Origin: Rhizobium mesosinicum
GTDB lineage: Bacteria > Pseudomonadota > Alphaproteobacteria > Rhizobiales > Rhizobiaceae
Assembly: GCF_019511345.1 (NCBI RefSeq)
Contig: NZ_JAEUAK010000001.1
Location: forward strand, 372,001 to 436,000
Direction of reading: 5' to 3'
Length of the DNA stretch: 64,000 nt
Shown here piece by piece: positions 34,434 through 42,789 of this stretch; positions within the stretch are counted from its first letter, which is position 1, and the number at the start of each line of letters is the position of its first letter. Both the position numbers and the translations under genes were made by a program. Below the pieces are notes generated by a model that saw nothing but the letters and a program-made list of their open reading frames with translations, ran no database searches and had not been told where the DNA came from.

Positions 34434-35459
34434 ATGACGGAATACGTGCACACTCCCGCTAAAACGGGTCTCGACCACCTTCGCGCCAACGTCTCCCAGG
34501 CAGTTGCAGACAAGGCCGCCCTCATCAATAAGATCGATACCTGGCATGTCGACACCCGATATGACGATCTTTTTCGCTTGGAGATCGACAGAATGCTGGC
34601 CAGTATCATTGGCAACAACGCACAAGAGGGTTACGCCGTCGCAGTTGTGGGAAAATCGGGGGCGGGAAAAAGCCACACCATTGGCTTCGCCCTTGACAGA
34701 CATCCTGCCTTCGCGCCGTTCGACGACGGCTACGGAAATCGAAAACAGATTTTCCTGAAGGTAAGAACGCCGGCAAAATGTAGTACGAAGGCCTTGGGAA
34801 TCGAAATCCTCCTTCAGGCCGGCTATCCCATCAGAAGGACCACCATCACCGAGATCGAAGTCTGGCGGCTCGTGCGTGAACAGCTACAGCGCAGGGAAAT
34901 CCGCATTATTCATCTCGACGAGACGCAACACGTTCTCAAGGAGAAAGATCTCCGGGGCCGCACCCACACGCAGAACACCATCAAGTCTCTCATGCAGAAC
35001 ATCGACTGGCCGATTTGGCTGATTATGAGCGGGATTCCCGATATGCTTCAGCTAGTGGAAAATGACACCGATCAGCAGATGGGCCGCCGAACGCGTGTTC
35101 TTCACGTAGGTGAAATGGACGATAGCGACATTCCCTTCTTGAAAGCAGTGATGAAGGCCGTGGCGGCCAAGGTAGGCTATAAGTTGGCATTCCCGATCAC
35201 CGCCAACTTCATGAGCCGATTGCTTCACGCAGGCATTTATCGACAAGGTATGCTCATCCAGTTGATCAAAATGTCAGTGGAAAGCGCTATCTGGGACGAA
35301 AAAACGGCGAGAGACAAATCGGTCCTGCACAGCCACTTCGTCGATGGCTATCGACGCCTTTGCAACTGCGCCGACGGGACCAATGTCTTCCTCATCGAAA
35401 ACTGGGCGGATATTGTTCGTGAGGTCGATGACGAAGGTAAGCTCTCACACGTGATCTAG
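34434..35459 (+). CDS. tnsC: TnsC/TniB AAA+ transposition regulator
   Basis: This 341-residue AAA+ ATPase has Walker A GKSGAGKSH at residues 73-81, Walker B I-R-I-I-H-L-D-E-T-Q-H and a sensor segment LIMSGIPDML. TnsC/TniB forms filaments on target DNA that link TniQ to TnsB and control target immunity. ATG 34434 is one base after the tnsB stop, with AAGGA at 34421; ATG 34425 overlapping tnsB is possible. Size is nearer to TniB (about 300) than to Tn7 TnsC (about 555). Confidence 0.9.
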   Translation: MTEYVHTPAKTGLDHLRANVSQAVADKAALINKIDTWHVDTRYDDLFRLEIDRMLASIIGNNAQEGYAVAVVGKSGAGKSHTIGFALDRHPAFAPFDDGYGNRKQIFLKVRTPAKCSTKALGIEILLQAGYPIRRTTITEIEVWRLVREQLQRREIRIIHLDETQHVLKEKDLRGRTHTQNTIKSLMQNIDWPIWLIMSGIPDMLQLVENDTDQQMGRRTRVLHVGEMDDSDIPFLKAVMKAVAAKVGYKLAFPITANFMSRLLHAGIYRQGMLIQLIKMSVESAIWDEKTARDKSVLHSHFVDGYRRLCNCADGTNVFLIENWADIVREVDDEGKLSHVI

Positions 35460-35573
35460 ATTTGGCGGTGTGACAAGTGAGCGGCACTGGGCACGATATG
35501 CCCCCTAGCGATTGGGCCGGTGACTATCCGTTGCGAGACGCCCAGCCATCAATCATTTTCAAAGTGAAGTCAT

Positions 35574-37388
35574 ATGAGTAGCTTGCTTAAAGTCCCCTTT
35601 TTCGATGACGAAACGTTTAACAGCTTCTTGTCCCGCATGGCGCGAGCAAATGGCCGACGGCGGCTGGAAGGTTTCCTGTATGATATCGGTCTGAACCCCG
35701 CGAAGCTAAACAAGGGCGCGCTCGATGAAATTGAAGAAGTTGCGCGCATGTTTTCGATGCCTTTGAACCTTCTTACCCACCGGGCGGTACGAGTGGCGGC
35801 TGACAAGTCCCTCGATTTTCTTGGCGAGCGCTTCAGTCCACTCTCCCTGCAGCGCGCTCATTTTCGAGTTTGTCCAAGTTGCCTCGCCCAAGATGATAAA
35901 GATGAGCGTAGGATGCCGGGGACCCGCCGTTATATCAGGAACGCATGGACGATACCGAGCGTGATGGCGTGCACCCGTCACTCTTGCGAGCTAGTTCTTC
36001 TTCAATCGAGATCAACGGACATCCCGGATTTTAACCTCGCATTGGAAGCCGCGGGTGATTTGCTCCGACTTGAGAGGGAAAATGGTGAACCTTTGCCAGC
36101 GACACCTTTCGAGCGTTTTGTGGATGATCGTCTAATCGGCAAGCGACAGCATGGCGAACTACTGGACCAGTTGCCGCTCCCGGTAGCTATCGATCTGTGC
36201 GAGCTTTTCGGAATGGCAGCGCGACATGGGCGAAATTTCAATCTGCGGTCGACAGGCCCAATGGACCTCAGGAATGCCGCGTCCCGTGGGTTCGACGTGT
36301 TTAATTCCGGCGAGCAAGGCATCTATAACCTTCTCGACCGCTTGGTGCAGGAAAAATCTGTGCACTCTACTCGCGGCGGCCGCGGCCTCTACGGTTCTTT
36401 ATATTTCACGCTCGATAAGCCCTGGAGAGGGGCCGAGTACGACGGTATACGCGAGACCATACGCAAACACGCCCTGGACACACAGGCTGTACTTCCAACA
36501 TCTCGGGTCTTCGGGAAAACAGACGAGTCTGACTGGCGATCTGTGACCAATCTTCATGCTGGCACGGGCCTCGGCGTGTCAACGATCAATCGATTGCTGG
36601 CAAAGCATTACGAAAAACCTTGGCATGGTGGCGCGGACCGGTTGGTTAACGGGAAGGCGGTGGAACGCCTGCTCGAACAGTTTCGTGACGCAGTCTACTT
36701 GCCGGAAGTAGCCAATCTACTAGGCTGGAATATTTCTGAATGCCGCCGCCTCGCCGCGCTCGGCATCCTGAAGCCGGTTGTGCCGAAAGTACAGGGTGGG
36801 ACGATACCCAGATATGATCGAAAAGCAGTGATCGCTTTGAAGGCAAACCTCGTCGTAAGGTCCACCTCTATCGACAGCACATTGGTGTCCCTTAGACAGC
36901 TCTCGCAGACCATAGAGTCCGGCCGAGACGAGGTCTTGCGAGCGGTTTTCGACGGCCGTCTCACCCGCCTCAGCTATTCCGAAACGCCATACTTGCTGGA
37001 AAGCGTGAAGGTCCATCTGGTCGAGATCATGGAGGTTTTGCCCGACTTAGGGATTGCGAGAAGTTCTTTCATTCGACGGCTAGGTCTTCCCCTAGTAACG
37101 TTGTCACGACTGATTCATAACGGCATAATCCCGAGCTTTGGCCCGTCAAATCGCGTATTGAAGGCCGGCGCGATCGCTGCCTTCAACCGAACCTATGTAA
37201 GTTCCGCTCTTTTGAAGAGGGAAACAGGTCTAACCCGAGGCCAAGTTACCCGCCTTGTGAGCGTCGGCAGCCTGACATACGCGTTCCCCGTTGCAGAGGT
37301 GGGAAGCCACATATTTTTTCGGAGAGATGTGAGCAACCTTGCAAGCGACAATGGCTTGAAGGCTCTTCCGTTCGAGAAAGAACAATGA
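35574..37388 (+). CDS. tniQ: TniQ/TnsD-family target-selection protein, copy 2
   Basis: This 604-residue paralogue of the protein at 28679 starts LLKVPFFDDETFNSFLSRMA. It has a zinc motif F-R-V-C-P-S-C ... C-T-R-H-S-C, the shared GLYGSLYFTLDKPWRGAEYD segment (GLYGTLYMALQQSYENAEYD in copy 1) and a C-terminal series of HTH-like units (ETGLTRGQVTRLVSVGSLTY). Both copies are full length with intact motifs, so both are probably used. It is the last gene of the tnsABC-tniQ operon, 114 bp after tnsC. Confidence 0.85.
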   Translation: MSSLLKVPFFDDETFNSFLSRMARANGRRRLEGFLYDIGLNPAKLNKGALDEIEEVARMFSMPLNLLTHRAVRVAADKSLDFLGERFSPLSLQRAHFRVCPSCLAQDDKDERRMPGTRRYIRNAWTIPSVMACTRHSCELVLLQSRSTDIPDFNLALEAAGDLLRLERENGEPLPATPFERFVDDRLIGKRQHGELLDQLPLPVAIDLCELFGMAARHGRNFNLRSTGPMDLRNAASRGFDVFNSGEQGIYNLLDRLVQEKSVHSTRGGRGLYGSLYFTLDKPWRGAEYDGIRETIRKHALDTQAVLPTSRVFGKTDESDWRSVTNLHAGTGLGVSTINRLLAKHYEKPWHGGADRLVNGKAVERLLEQFRDAVYLPEVANLLGWNISECRRLAALGILKPVVPKVQGGTIPRYDRKAVIALKANLVVRSTSIDSTLVSLRQLSQTIESGRDEVLRAVFDGRLTRLSYSETPYLLESVKVHLVEIMEVLPDLGIARSSFIRRLGLPLVTLSRLIHNGIIPSFGPSNRVLKAGAIAAFNRTYVSSALLKRETGLTRGQVTRLVSVGSLTYAFPVAEVGSHIFFRRDVSNLASDNGLKALPFEKEQ

Positions 37389-37460
37389 AGCCAGGCATTG
37401 CGGCTCTCGCTTTCAATCTGTCCCCTTGGCGGACTGAACAGCTCTGGCTCCGAGGCCAGT

Positions 37461-38039
37461 TTAGTTGATAGCCGGCGCGGACGACATCGACACCTCCGGC
37501 ATTAATCTCCTCACCTTTGTGAGCGCTCGGCCAACCAAGCATTCGATGTCAAAACGATTGGGGGCGTCCACAATCGCGGGGTCTCCCCACAGTCCGAGAT
37601 CGATCAGACCGTCGTCGACAGTTAGCTCGGCATCGATCCATCCGCAGGCAATGCGAGCGGCGTCCTCTGGTGTCTGCGCGCCTTTCCTTTCGGTTGCCGT
37701 AACAACCGTAAGAAAGTAGCCCTCGCGCCCATGGTAGGGCTGACGGACGAAATAAATACCGTCCACGAAATCAAGATCCGAACGACCAACCCTCGTTCCC
37801 CCTTCTTTGCCGACATGAACATAGAAAGCGGGATCGGTGATACCCAGATCAGTGATCGTGATGTCTGCGAGGTCAGCAGCAGAATCGGAAAGATCATTGA
37901 GATCGTAGATCGAGCCGCCGGCCTGGGCAAAACGCGTAGCGACATCATGCAATACCTGCAGTCTTCCGGACACCGACGGGTCAGCACTTTCAAAGGTCTT
38001 GATCACTGGAAAACGATCGGGGTGATAGAGGTTCGGCAT
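37461..38039 (-). CDS. Hypothetical protein next to the presumed right transposon end
   Basis: I do not recognise this 192-residue cytoplasmic protein. It is acidic, with SIYDLNDLSDSAADLADITI in the first third and several DxD/ExD stretches, and no catalytic motif is evident. ATG 38039 has AGGAG six bases before it. It converges on the second tniQ with a 72-bp gap and has a palindrome 14 bp upstream of its start, suggesting repression. Confidence 0.6.
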   Translation of the reverse strand: MPNLYHPDRFPVIKTFESADPSVSGRLQVLHDVATRFAQAGGSIYDLNDLSDSAADLADITITDLGITDPAFYVHVGKEGGTRVGRSDLDFVDGIYFVRQPYHGREGYFLTVVTATERKGAQTPEDAARIACGWIDAELTVDDGLIDLGLWGDPAIVDAPNRFDIECLVGRALTKVRRLMPEVSMSSAPAIN

Positions 38040-38052
38040 CTTTGACTCCTAG

Positions 38053-38068
38053 CTGAGAATGTTCTCAG
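38053..38068. promoter_or_regulatory. Palindrome CTGAGAA-TG-TTCTCAG
   Basis: A perfect 7+7 inverted repeat 14 bp before the start of the hypothetical gene on the minus strand. Position fits a repressor site over the ribosome binding site or promoter. It does not match the alphaproteobacterial LexA box. Confidence 0.4.
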
Positions 38069-38200
38069 GATCGGTGTTTCGATGCAAGCGACAACACTGT
38101 CTTGGAAGCCACCTATGGTCGCGGGGCGCCGGTTTTTAGAGGCCCTGTCAGCGAAAGAAATAGATCTTCAAAATTTACTAATAAAATCAGTTATTTGGAT

Positions 38201-38281
38201 GTTTGGGTCATTTGCTTTTGGTGTTTGGGTCGTCAGCATATGATTTTAAGTGCTGTTTTAACCGTCTAATTGGGTCGTTTT
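38201..38281. repeat. Three TTGGGTC direct repeats in an AT-rich spacer, candidate TnsB sites at the right end
   Basis: TTGGGTC occurs at 38203, 38225 and 38270 in contexts GTTTGGGTCATTTG, GTTTGGGTCGTCAG and AATTGGGTCGTTTT. Start spacings of 22 and 45 bp are about one and two units of 22.5 bp, matching the 22-bp spacing of Tn7 TnsB-binding repeats. On the complementary strand, just outside, lies TGTAGGGAGGC (38287-38297), a possible TGT terminus. The region lies between the element genes and a typical chromosomal-type gene at 38523. The rest of 38069-38522 is gene-free. Confidence 0.5.
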
Positions 38282-38522
38282 TTATGCCTCCCTACATCTT
38301 GGAAGAAACGGTGACGGAATCGGCGACCTGATGCCGGCAGTTGCAATGGTGCGTTTGATCCACCGAATTCGCGCTGAAGATTTCAGTGCAAAATATAAAT
38401 TGAGGCCCTTACGCGTCGTTTCTTGGCTGACTTGCCTCAAAAGGTGCAAGTTTTGAACGAACAAACGCCGCCGTGGAGCATTTTATGTTCGATAGGGGCG
38501 ATCTGCGACTAAGGAGAATGTC

Positions 38523-38828
38523 ATGAAGAGAATTGTTAGCAGTCTGTTGATCGCGACGGCCCTTGTGGGCTCGGCTATTCAGCCTGCTGCCGCACGTGAT
38601 CATCACCATCACAACAACACCGGCCGCATCATTGCCGGCGGCGTTGCTGCAGGCGTCGTTGGCGGCCTCATCGGTGGTGCCCTTGCCAACAGCGGTCCTC
38701 GTTATGTCGAGGGTCCTCGCTATTACGATGCAGGCCCGCCGCCACCGAGATGCTGGTATGAAGATCGTGATGTCCGCAACCGTTACGACGGCGGCTATCA
38801 TACCGAAACCGTTCGGGTCTGCGACTAG
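38523..38828 (+). CDS. Exported glycine-zipper protein with histidine-rich segment
   Basis: This 101-residue protein has a signal peptide (MKRIVSSLLIATALVGSAIQ, ending P-A-A-A-R), then H-H-H-H-N-N and a glycine-zipper helix (GGVAAGVVGGLIGGALA) typical of small envelope proteins, and a Tyr/Arg-rich tail. AAGGAG sits six bases before the ATG. Such proteins are common in Rhizobiaceae and probably associate with a membrane; no specific function is known to me. Confidence 0.7.
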   Translation: MKRIVSSLLIATALVGSAIQPAAARDHHHHNNTGRIIAGGVAAGVVGGLIGGALANSGPRYVEGPRYYDAGPPPPRCWYEDRDVRNRYDGGYHTETVRVCD

Positions 38829-39030
38829 CGCCCGAGACACCCGCTAGCGCAAATCATTGAAGCGGCGTTGATATGTTCAGCGCCGCTGCTTTTCGCTTTC
38901 TCGGCCGAGGTTACAATCGCTATCCCGGCTATGCTCCTCAAACATCGACGAAAACTGCCGATAACATTGCTCGTGGCTCATTCGGCCATGAGAAAAATCC
39001 TGCACCTGTCATTCGCCTGCACAGAGTCCC

Positions 39031-40323
39031 TCAGGCGCTCCGCGGCACAGCATCGTGCTGCTTGCGCGTCATCACCGTGGCGACGACGAAGACGAGCAAC
39101 GCACCGGCAGCGAGGCAGGCAGCCAGGAAGAACATCGGCGCAATCGTGCTTCCTGTCTCGTCCTTGATCCAGGGCACGACGTTCTGCGCGACGAAGCCGC
39201 CGAGATTGCCGACGGAATTGATGGCGGCAAGGCCCGCGGCAGCACCTGCGCCCTTCAGGAAGCGGGACGGCAGGCTCCAGAAGACCGGCTGCGGCGCGAA
39301 GATGCCGGCCGCGGCAATGCAGAGGAAGATGAACTGCAGCGTGTTGTTGGGAACGAGCGCCGAAAGCACCAGGCAGGCCGCGCCGATAAGTGCAGGAATG
39401 ACGATATAGGGCGTCTTTGCCTTCACCTTGTCGGCGGCAGCCGGGACCGCCCAGAGCGCGATCGCCACCAGCATCCACGGGATGATGTTGAGGAAACCGT
39501 TCACGGTATTGCTGACGCCGAAAGCCTTCACGATAGTCGGCAACCAATAGCTAAGACCATAGGCGGCCAGCGGAAAGGCGATGTAGCAAAGCGCCATCAA
39601 CAGGACGCGCGGATCGATCAGGGCCTTGAAGCCGTTTTCGGCATTGTGATCCATGCCGGAATTTTCGGATGCCAACCGATTTGCGAGCCAGCTCTTCTCC
39701 TCGTCGCTGAGGAAATCTGCGTCTTCGGGCCGGCCATTGAGATAGAAGAAGGTGACGATACCGGCGACGACGGCCGGAATGCCGGTTGCCAGGAAGACCC
39801 ATTGCCAGCCGGCATGGCCGAGAAAACCGTCGAGATCAAGCAGCATGCCGCCAACCGGCGCGCCAACGGCATTGGCAAGCGCACTGAAGATCATGAACAG
39901 CCCCACCATGCGGCCGCGATAATCCGCCGGGAACCAGAGCGTCAAAAGATAAAGGACGCCTGGAAAAAAGCCCGCTTCGCAGACGCCTAGGAGGAAGCGC
40001 AGGATGTAGAACATCGTCGCGTTCTGAGTATAGGAGAGCAGGATCGTGACAATACCCCAGGAAACCAGGATGCGCGCGAACCAGACACGCGCACCGAATT
40101 TATCGAGGAACAGGTTGCTCGGCACTTCAAAGAGGAAATAGCCGATGAAGAAGAGCGAGGCGCCAAGCCCATAGGCATATTCGCTCATGCCGAGCGCGTC
40201 GACCATTTGCAACTTGGCATAACTGACGTTTTGACGATCAATATAGGCAATAAGATAAAGGATTCCGAGGAATGGCATGAGCCGCCAGGTGATCTTCGAG
40301 ATCAACTGCTGTTCGTTGACCAT
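39031..40323 (-). CDS. MFS transporter, anion:cation symporter family (TtuB-like)
   Basis: This 430-residue, 12-helix carrier starts KITWRLMPFLGILYLIAYID, with R-Q-N-V-S-Y-A-K-L and the loop G-Y-F-L-F-E-V-P-S-N-L, all typical of the ACS family that includes tartrate, phthalate and galactonate carriers. Starts further upstream read through the divergent kinase gene and are rejected. The divergent neighbour is a glycerate kinase, so an acid metabolised through glycerate (for example tartrate) is a plausible substrate. Confidence 0.85.
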   Translation of the reverse strand: MVNEQQLISKITWRLMPFLGILYLIAYIDRQNVSYAKLQMVDALGMSEYAYGLGASLFFIGYFLFEVPSNLFLDKFGARVWFARILVSWGIVTILLSYTQNATMFYILRFLLGVCEAGFFPGVLYLLTLWFPADYRGRMVGLFMIFSALANAVGAPVGGMLLDLDGFLGHAGWQWVFLATGIPAVVAGIVTFFYLNGRPEDADFLSDEEKSWLANRLASENSGMDHNAENGFKALIDPRVLLMALCYIAFPLAAYGLSYWLPTIVKAFGVSNTVNGFLNIIPWMLVAIALWAVPAAADKVKAKTPYIVIPALIGAACLVLSALVPNNTLQFIFLCIAAAGIFAPQPVFWSLPSRFLKGAGAAAGLAAINSVGNLGGFVAQNVVPWIKDETGSTIAPMFFLAACLAAGALLVFVVATVMTRKQHDAVPRSA

Positions 40324-40494
40324 TGCAATTTCTCCAAATGATTGTTGCTTTTCTCTTTGATAGATAGCCGCGTCGGGGCAATTATCAATCATCGCGAACG
40401 GATAGGGACCGCCATTAGATTGACAAGCGATATCTCGCCAGTCATGCCTAAGAGCGGAAGTCATCCTTCCTGCCGTATCTCCAGAGAGATCATC

Positions 40495-41760
40495 ATGACC
40501 TTGTTTTCCCCCCGCGATTTCCTGGCCAGCCTGTTTTCCGCAGCCGTGCGCGCCGCCGATCCGCTGACCGGCATAACCGCGCATCTGCCGAAAAAACCGA
40601 AGGGCAAGACGGTCGTGGTTGGCGCTGGAAAGGGTGCTGCGCAGATGGCGCGGGCGCTGGAAAGCGTATGGAAGGGGCCGCTCGAAGGCGTGGTCGTCAC
40701 CCGCTACGGCTATGGCTGCGAAACGCGGTATATCGAGATCATCGAAGCCGCCCACCCGGTTCCGGATGCAGCCGGCCTCACCGGCTCCAGGCGACTGATG
40801 GAAGCAGTCGCAGGATTGGGCGAGGACGATCTCGTCATAGCCCTGATCTGCGGCGGCGGTTCGGCACTGCTGCCTTCCCCGCCCGAAGGCCTGACACTGC
40901 AGGACGAGATCCTGCTCAACGAACTGCTGCTCGCCTCGGGCGCGCCGATCTCGGACATGAATGTCGTACGCAAGCATCTCTCCACCATCAAGGGCGGGCG
41001 ATTGGCCGCCACGACCAAAGCTCGTGTCGTCAGCCTGATCGTCTCCGATATCCCCGGGGACAACCCCGCTCATGTCGCCTCGGGTCCGACCGTTCCCGAC
41101 AACTCGACCCGGCATGACGCGCTCCGGATCATCCAGCAATACAGCCTCAAGCTGCCGCAGGCGGCCATGGATCATTTGAGCTCTCCAAAGGCCGATGCAC
41201 CGCGGCCGGACGACCCGATCTTTGCCCGTCACGCACATCACATCATCGCCTCGGCCAGCGTATCGCTCGAAGCCGCTGCCGATTCCGCCCGCGCGCAAGG
41301 CATTGCGCCGGCGATCCTTTCGGATTCTATCGAGGGGGAATCGCGCTATGTGGCACTGATGCATGCGGCAATCGCCCGGGAAGTCGCTGGACGGGACCGG
41401 CCGTTCAGCAGACCGGTCGTCATCCTCTCCGGCGGCGAAACGACAGTGACGTTGCGCACCGGGGGCGGCAAAGGCGGGCGCAACAGCGAATTCGCATTGG
41501 CCATGGCGCTGGCGATCGACGGTTATGACAGCGTTCACGTGCTTGCCGCCGACACCGATGGTATCGACGGCTCGGAAAACAATGCCGGCGCCTTTGCCGA
41601 CGGCAGCACCGTCAAGCGGCTGCGCGCCGCAGGCTTTGGCCCGCGCCATTTGCTGGATACCAATGACAGCTATTCCGGCTTCAAGGCCATCGGCGACCTC
41701 TTCGAAACCGGCCCGACCGGCACCAATGTCAACGATTTCAGAGCCATCCTGATCGTCTGA
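40495..41760 (+). CDS. Glycerate 2-kinase (MOFRL family, TtuD/GckA-like)
   Basis: This 421-residue protein matches the glycerate kinase/putative hydroxypyruvate reductase family: VVVGAGKGAAQMARALE near the N terminus, LICGGGSALLPSPPEG, the segment SDMNVVRKHLSTIKGGRLA, and the C-terminal MOFRL motif with SGGETTVTLR and GGRNSEFALAMA. It phosphorylates D-glycerate to 2-phosphoglycerate for entry into glycolysis. ATG 40495 follows AGAGAG. It is divergent from the MFS carrier, a transport plus kinase pair as in tartrate loci. Confidence 0.88.
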   Translation: MTLFSPRDFLASLFSAAVRAADPLTGITAHLPKKPKGKTVVVGAGKGAAQMARALESVWKGPLEGVVVTRYGYGCETRYIEIIEAAHPVPDAAGLTGSRRLMEAVAGLGEDDLVIALICGGGSALLPSPPEGLTLQDEILLNELLLASGAPISDMNVVRKHLSTIKGGRLAATTKARVVSLIVSDIPGDNPAHVASGPTVPDNSTRHDALRIIQQYSLKLPQAAMDHLSSPKADAPRPDDPIFARHAHHIIASASVSLEAAADSARAQGIAPAILSDSIEGESRYVALMHAAIAREVAGRDRPFSRPVVILSGGETTVTLRTGGGKGGRNSEFALAMALAIDGYDSVHVLAADTDGIDGSENNAGAFADGSTVKRLRAAGFGPRHLLDTNDSYSGFKAIGDLFETGPTGTNVNDFRAILIV

Positions 41761-41787
41761 CCGCTCCCCATTGTGCGGCCCACCGAT

Positions 41788-42645
41788 TTACCGATGCGTT
41801 CTCGGATAAGGATTCGGTTCCGGCGGCGTCCAGTTGGCGAGTGCAGCAGGATCGGGTTTCCATATTTCGACCTTCAAAGGATAGCAGGCGGCCACATCGC
41901 TTGAATGGCCTGTGCCGCAATCGCCGCCCGGGCAGGCCGATAAGACTCCCAGAAGATCGATCTCCGCGAAGAACTCGATGAAGTCTCCGGGCCGCACGGG
42001 GCTCGCCTTCATGAAATACTGGTGCGTGTCCCTGGTGAAGCCGGTGCACATGAAGACATTGAGCACGTCATGCACATGCATCTCGGCCTCCTCCAGCGGC
42101 ATTCCGGTCTCGGCAGCAAGCGCCCGCGTCAGGTTCGAATGACAGCAGTGATGATAGTCGCTACCTTTCAGCAATCGGTTCGTATAGGGATCGCAGCGCG
42201 TGCCGATGACGTCGTGAATACCGGCGCCATCGTCGTCCCATCCGTACCAGCCAAGGCTGTCATAGGTGATGGTCGCCATGGGACGCAGGTAGGGAAGCGT
42301 ACTCCAGAGACGATCACCGACGCCGACATGCGTAGCATGCAACGCCCGTGTCTTGCCGCTGAAAAAACGTTCCGAAAGGTCTGCAGCGTTCCATAGGTTG
42401 AGGTCACCGACCTGCGGCCCATCAATGCTGAGGATACGGAAGAAATGCCCCTGCGGAACCTGAAAGCTACTCGCCTCTCGCGGCGGCACAATCACCTCGC
42501 TTACCTTCGTCAGCGTCTGGCGGGCGGCCTCAAGCAGAGTAAGATCGGCGGACGGCAGCGTTTCGACGGGATAGACGACCACGGGCGGGGCTGACCGCCG
42601 CTCGTCAGCGTCCGCAGGAACTGGCACGATTGACTGCTTCGACAT
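41788..42645 (-). CDS. DUF1989 (urea carboxylase-associated) family protein
   Basis: This 285-residue protein belongs to the DUF1989 family: it has G-D-L-N-L-W-N-A-A-D-L-S-E-R-F, HDVIGTRCDPYTN, HCCHSNL, VHDVLNVFMCTGF and CPGGDC, conserved His/Cys/Asp sites that probably bind a metal. Relatives sit beside urea carboxylase or aminomethyltransferase-like genes, though neither is seen here. It faces a GcvA-like LysR gene over 144 bp and is likely controlled by it. Start is ATG 42645; the frame continues to 42783 into the LysR promoter. Confidence 0.8.
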   Translation of the reverse strand: MSKQSIVPVPADADERRSAPPVVVYPVETLPSADLTLLEAARQTLTKVSEVIVPPREASSFQVPQGHFFRILSIDGPQVGDLNLWNAADLSERFFSGKTRALHATHVGVGDRLWSTLPYLRPMATITYDSLGWYGWDDDGAGIHDVIGTRCDPYTNRLLKGSDYHHCCHSNLTRALAAETGMPLEEAEMHVHDVLNVFMCTGFTRDTHQYFMKASPVRPGDFIEFFAEIDLLGVLSACPGGDCGTGHSSDVAACYPLKVEIWKPDPAALANWTPPEPNPYPRTHR

Positions 42646-42789
42646 TCTGATATTCCGCTCGGCGCTGGCGATCTCCGGGTGTGGAGCCGGTGACGCGCAA
42701 TAATTACTGAGCACTCTTAGCGAGGCTGGGGCATTGGGCAACTGAGATGATTCTTGCCCTCTGGCTAAGTTTTGCTTAGTCATCCTGCT

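Noticed and set aside
38053..38070. LexA box
   Set aside because: The alphaproteobacterial consensus GTTC-N7-GTTC is absent; this is an inverted, not a direct, repeat.
38203..38276. CRISPR array
   Set aside because: The TTGGGTC copies are only about 9 bp long with unequal spacing and no constant repeat; no cas genes occur anywhere in the window.
40324..41649. Long minus-strand extension of the MFS carrier frame (to 872 residues)
   Set aside because: It is antisense to the glycerate kinase gene; family homology and the start lie at 40323.
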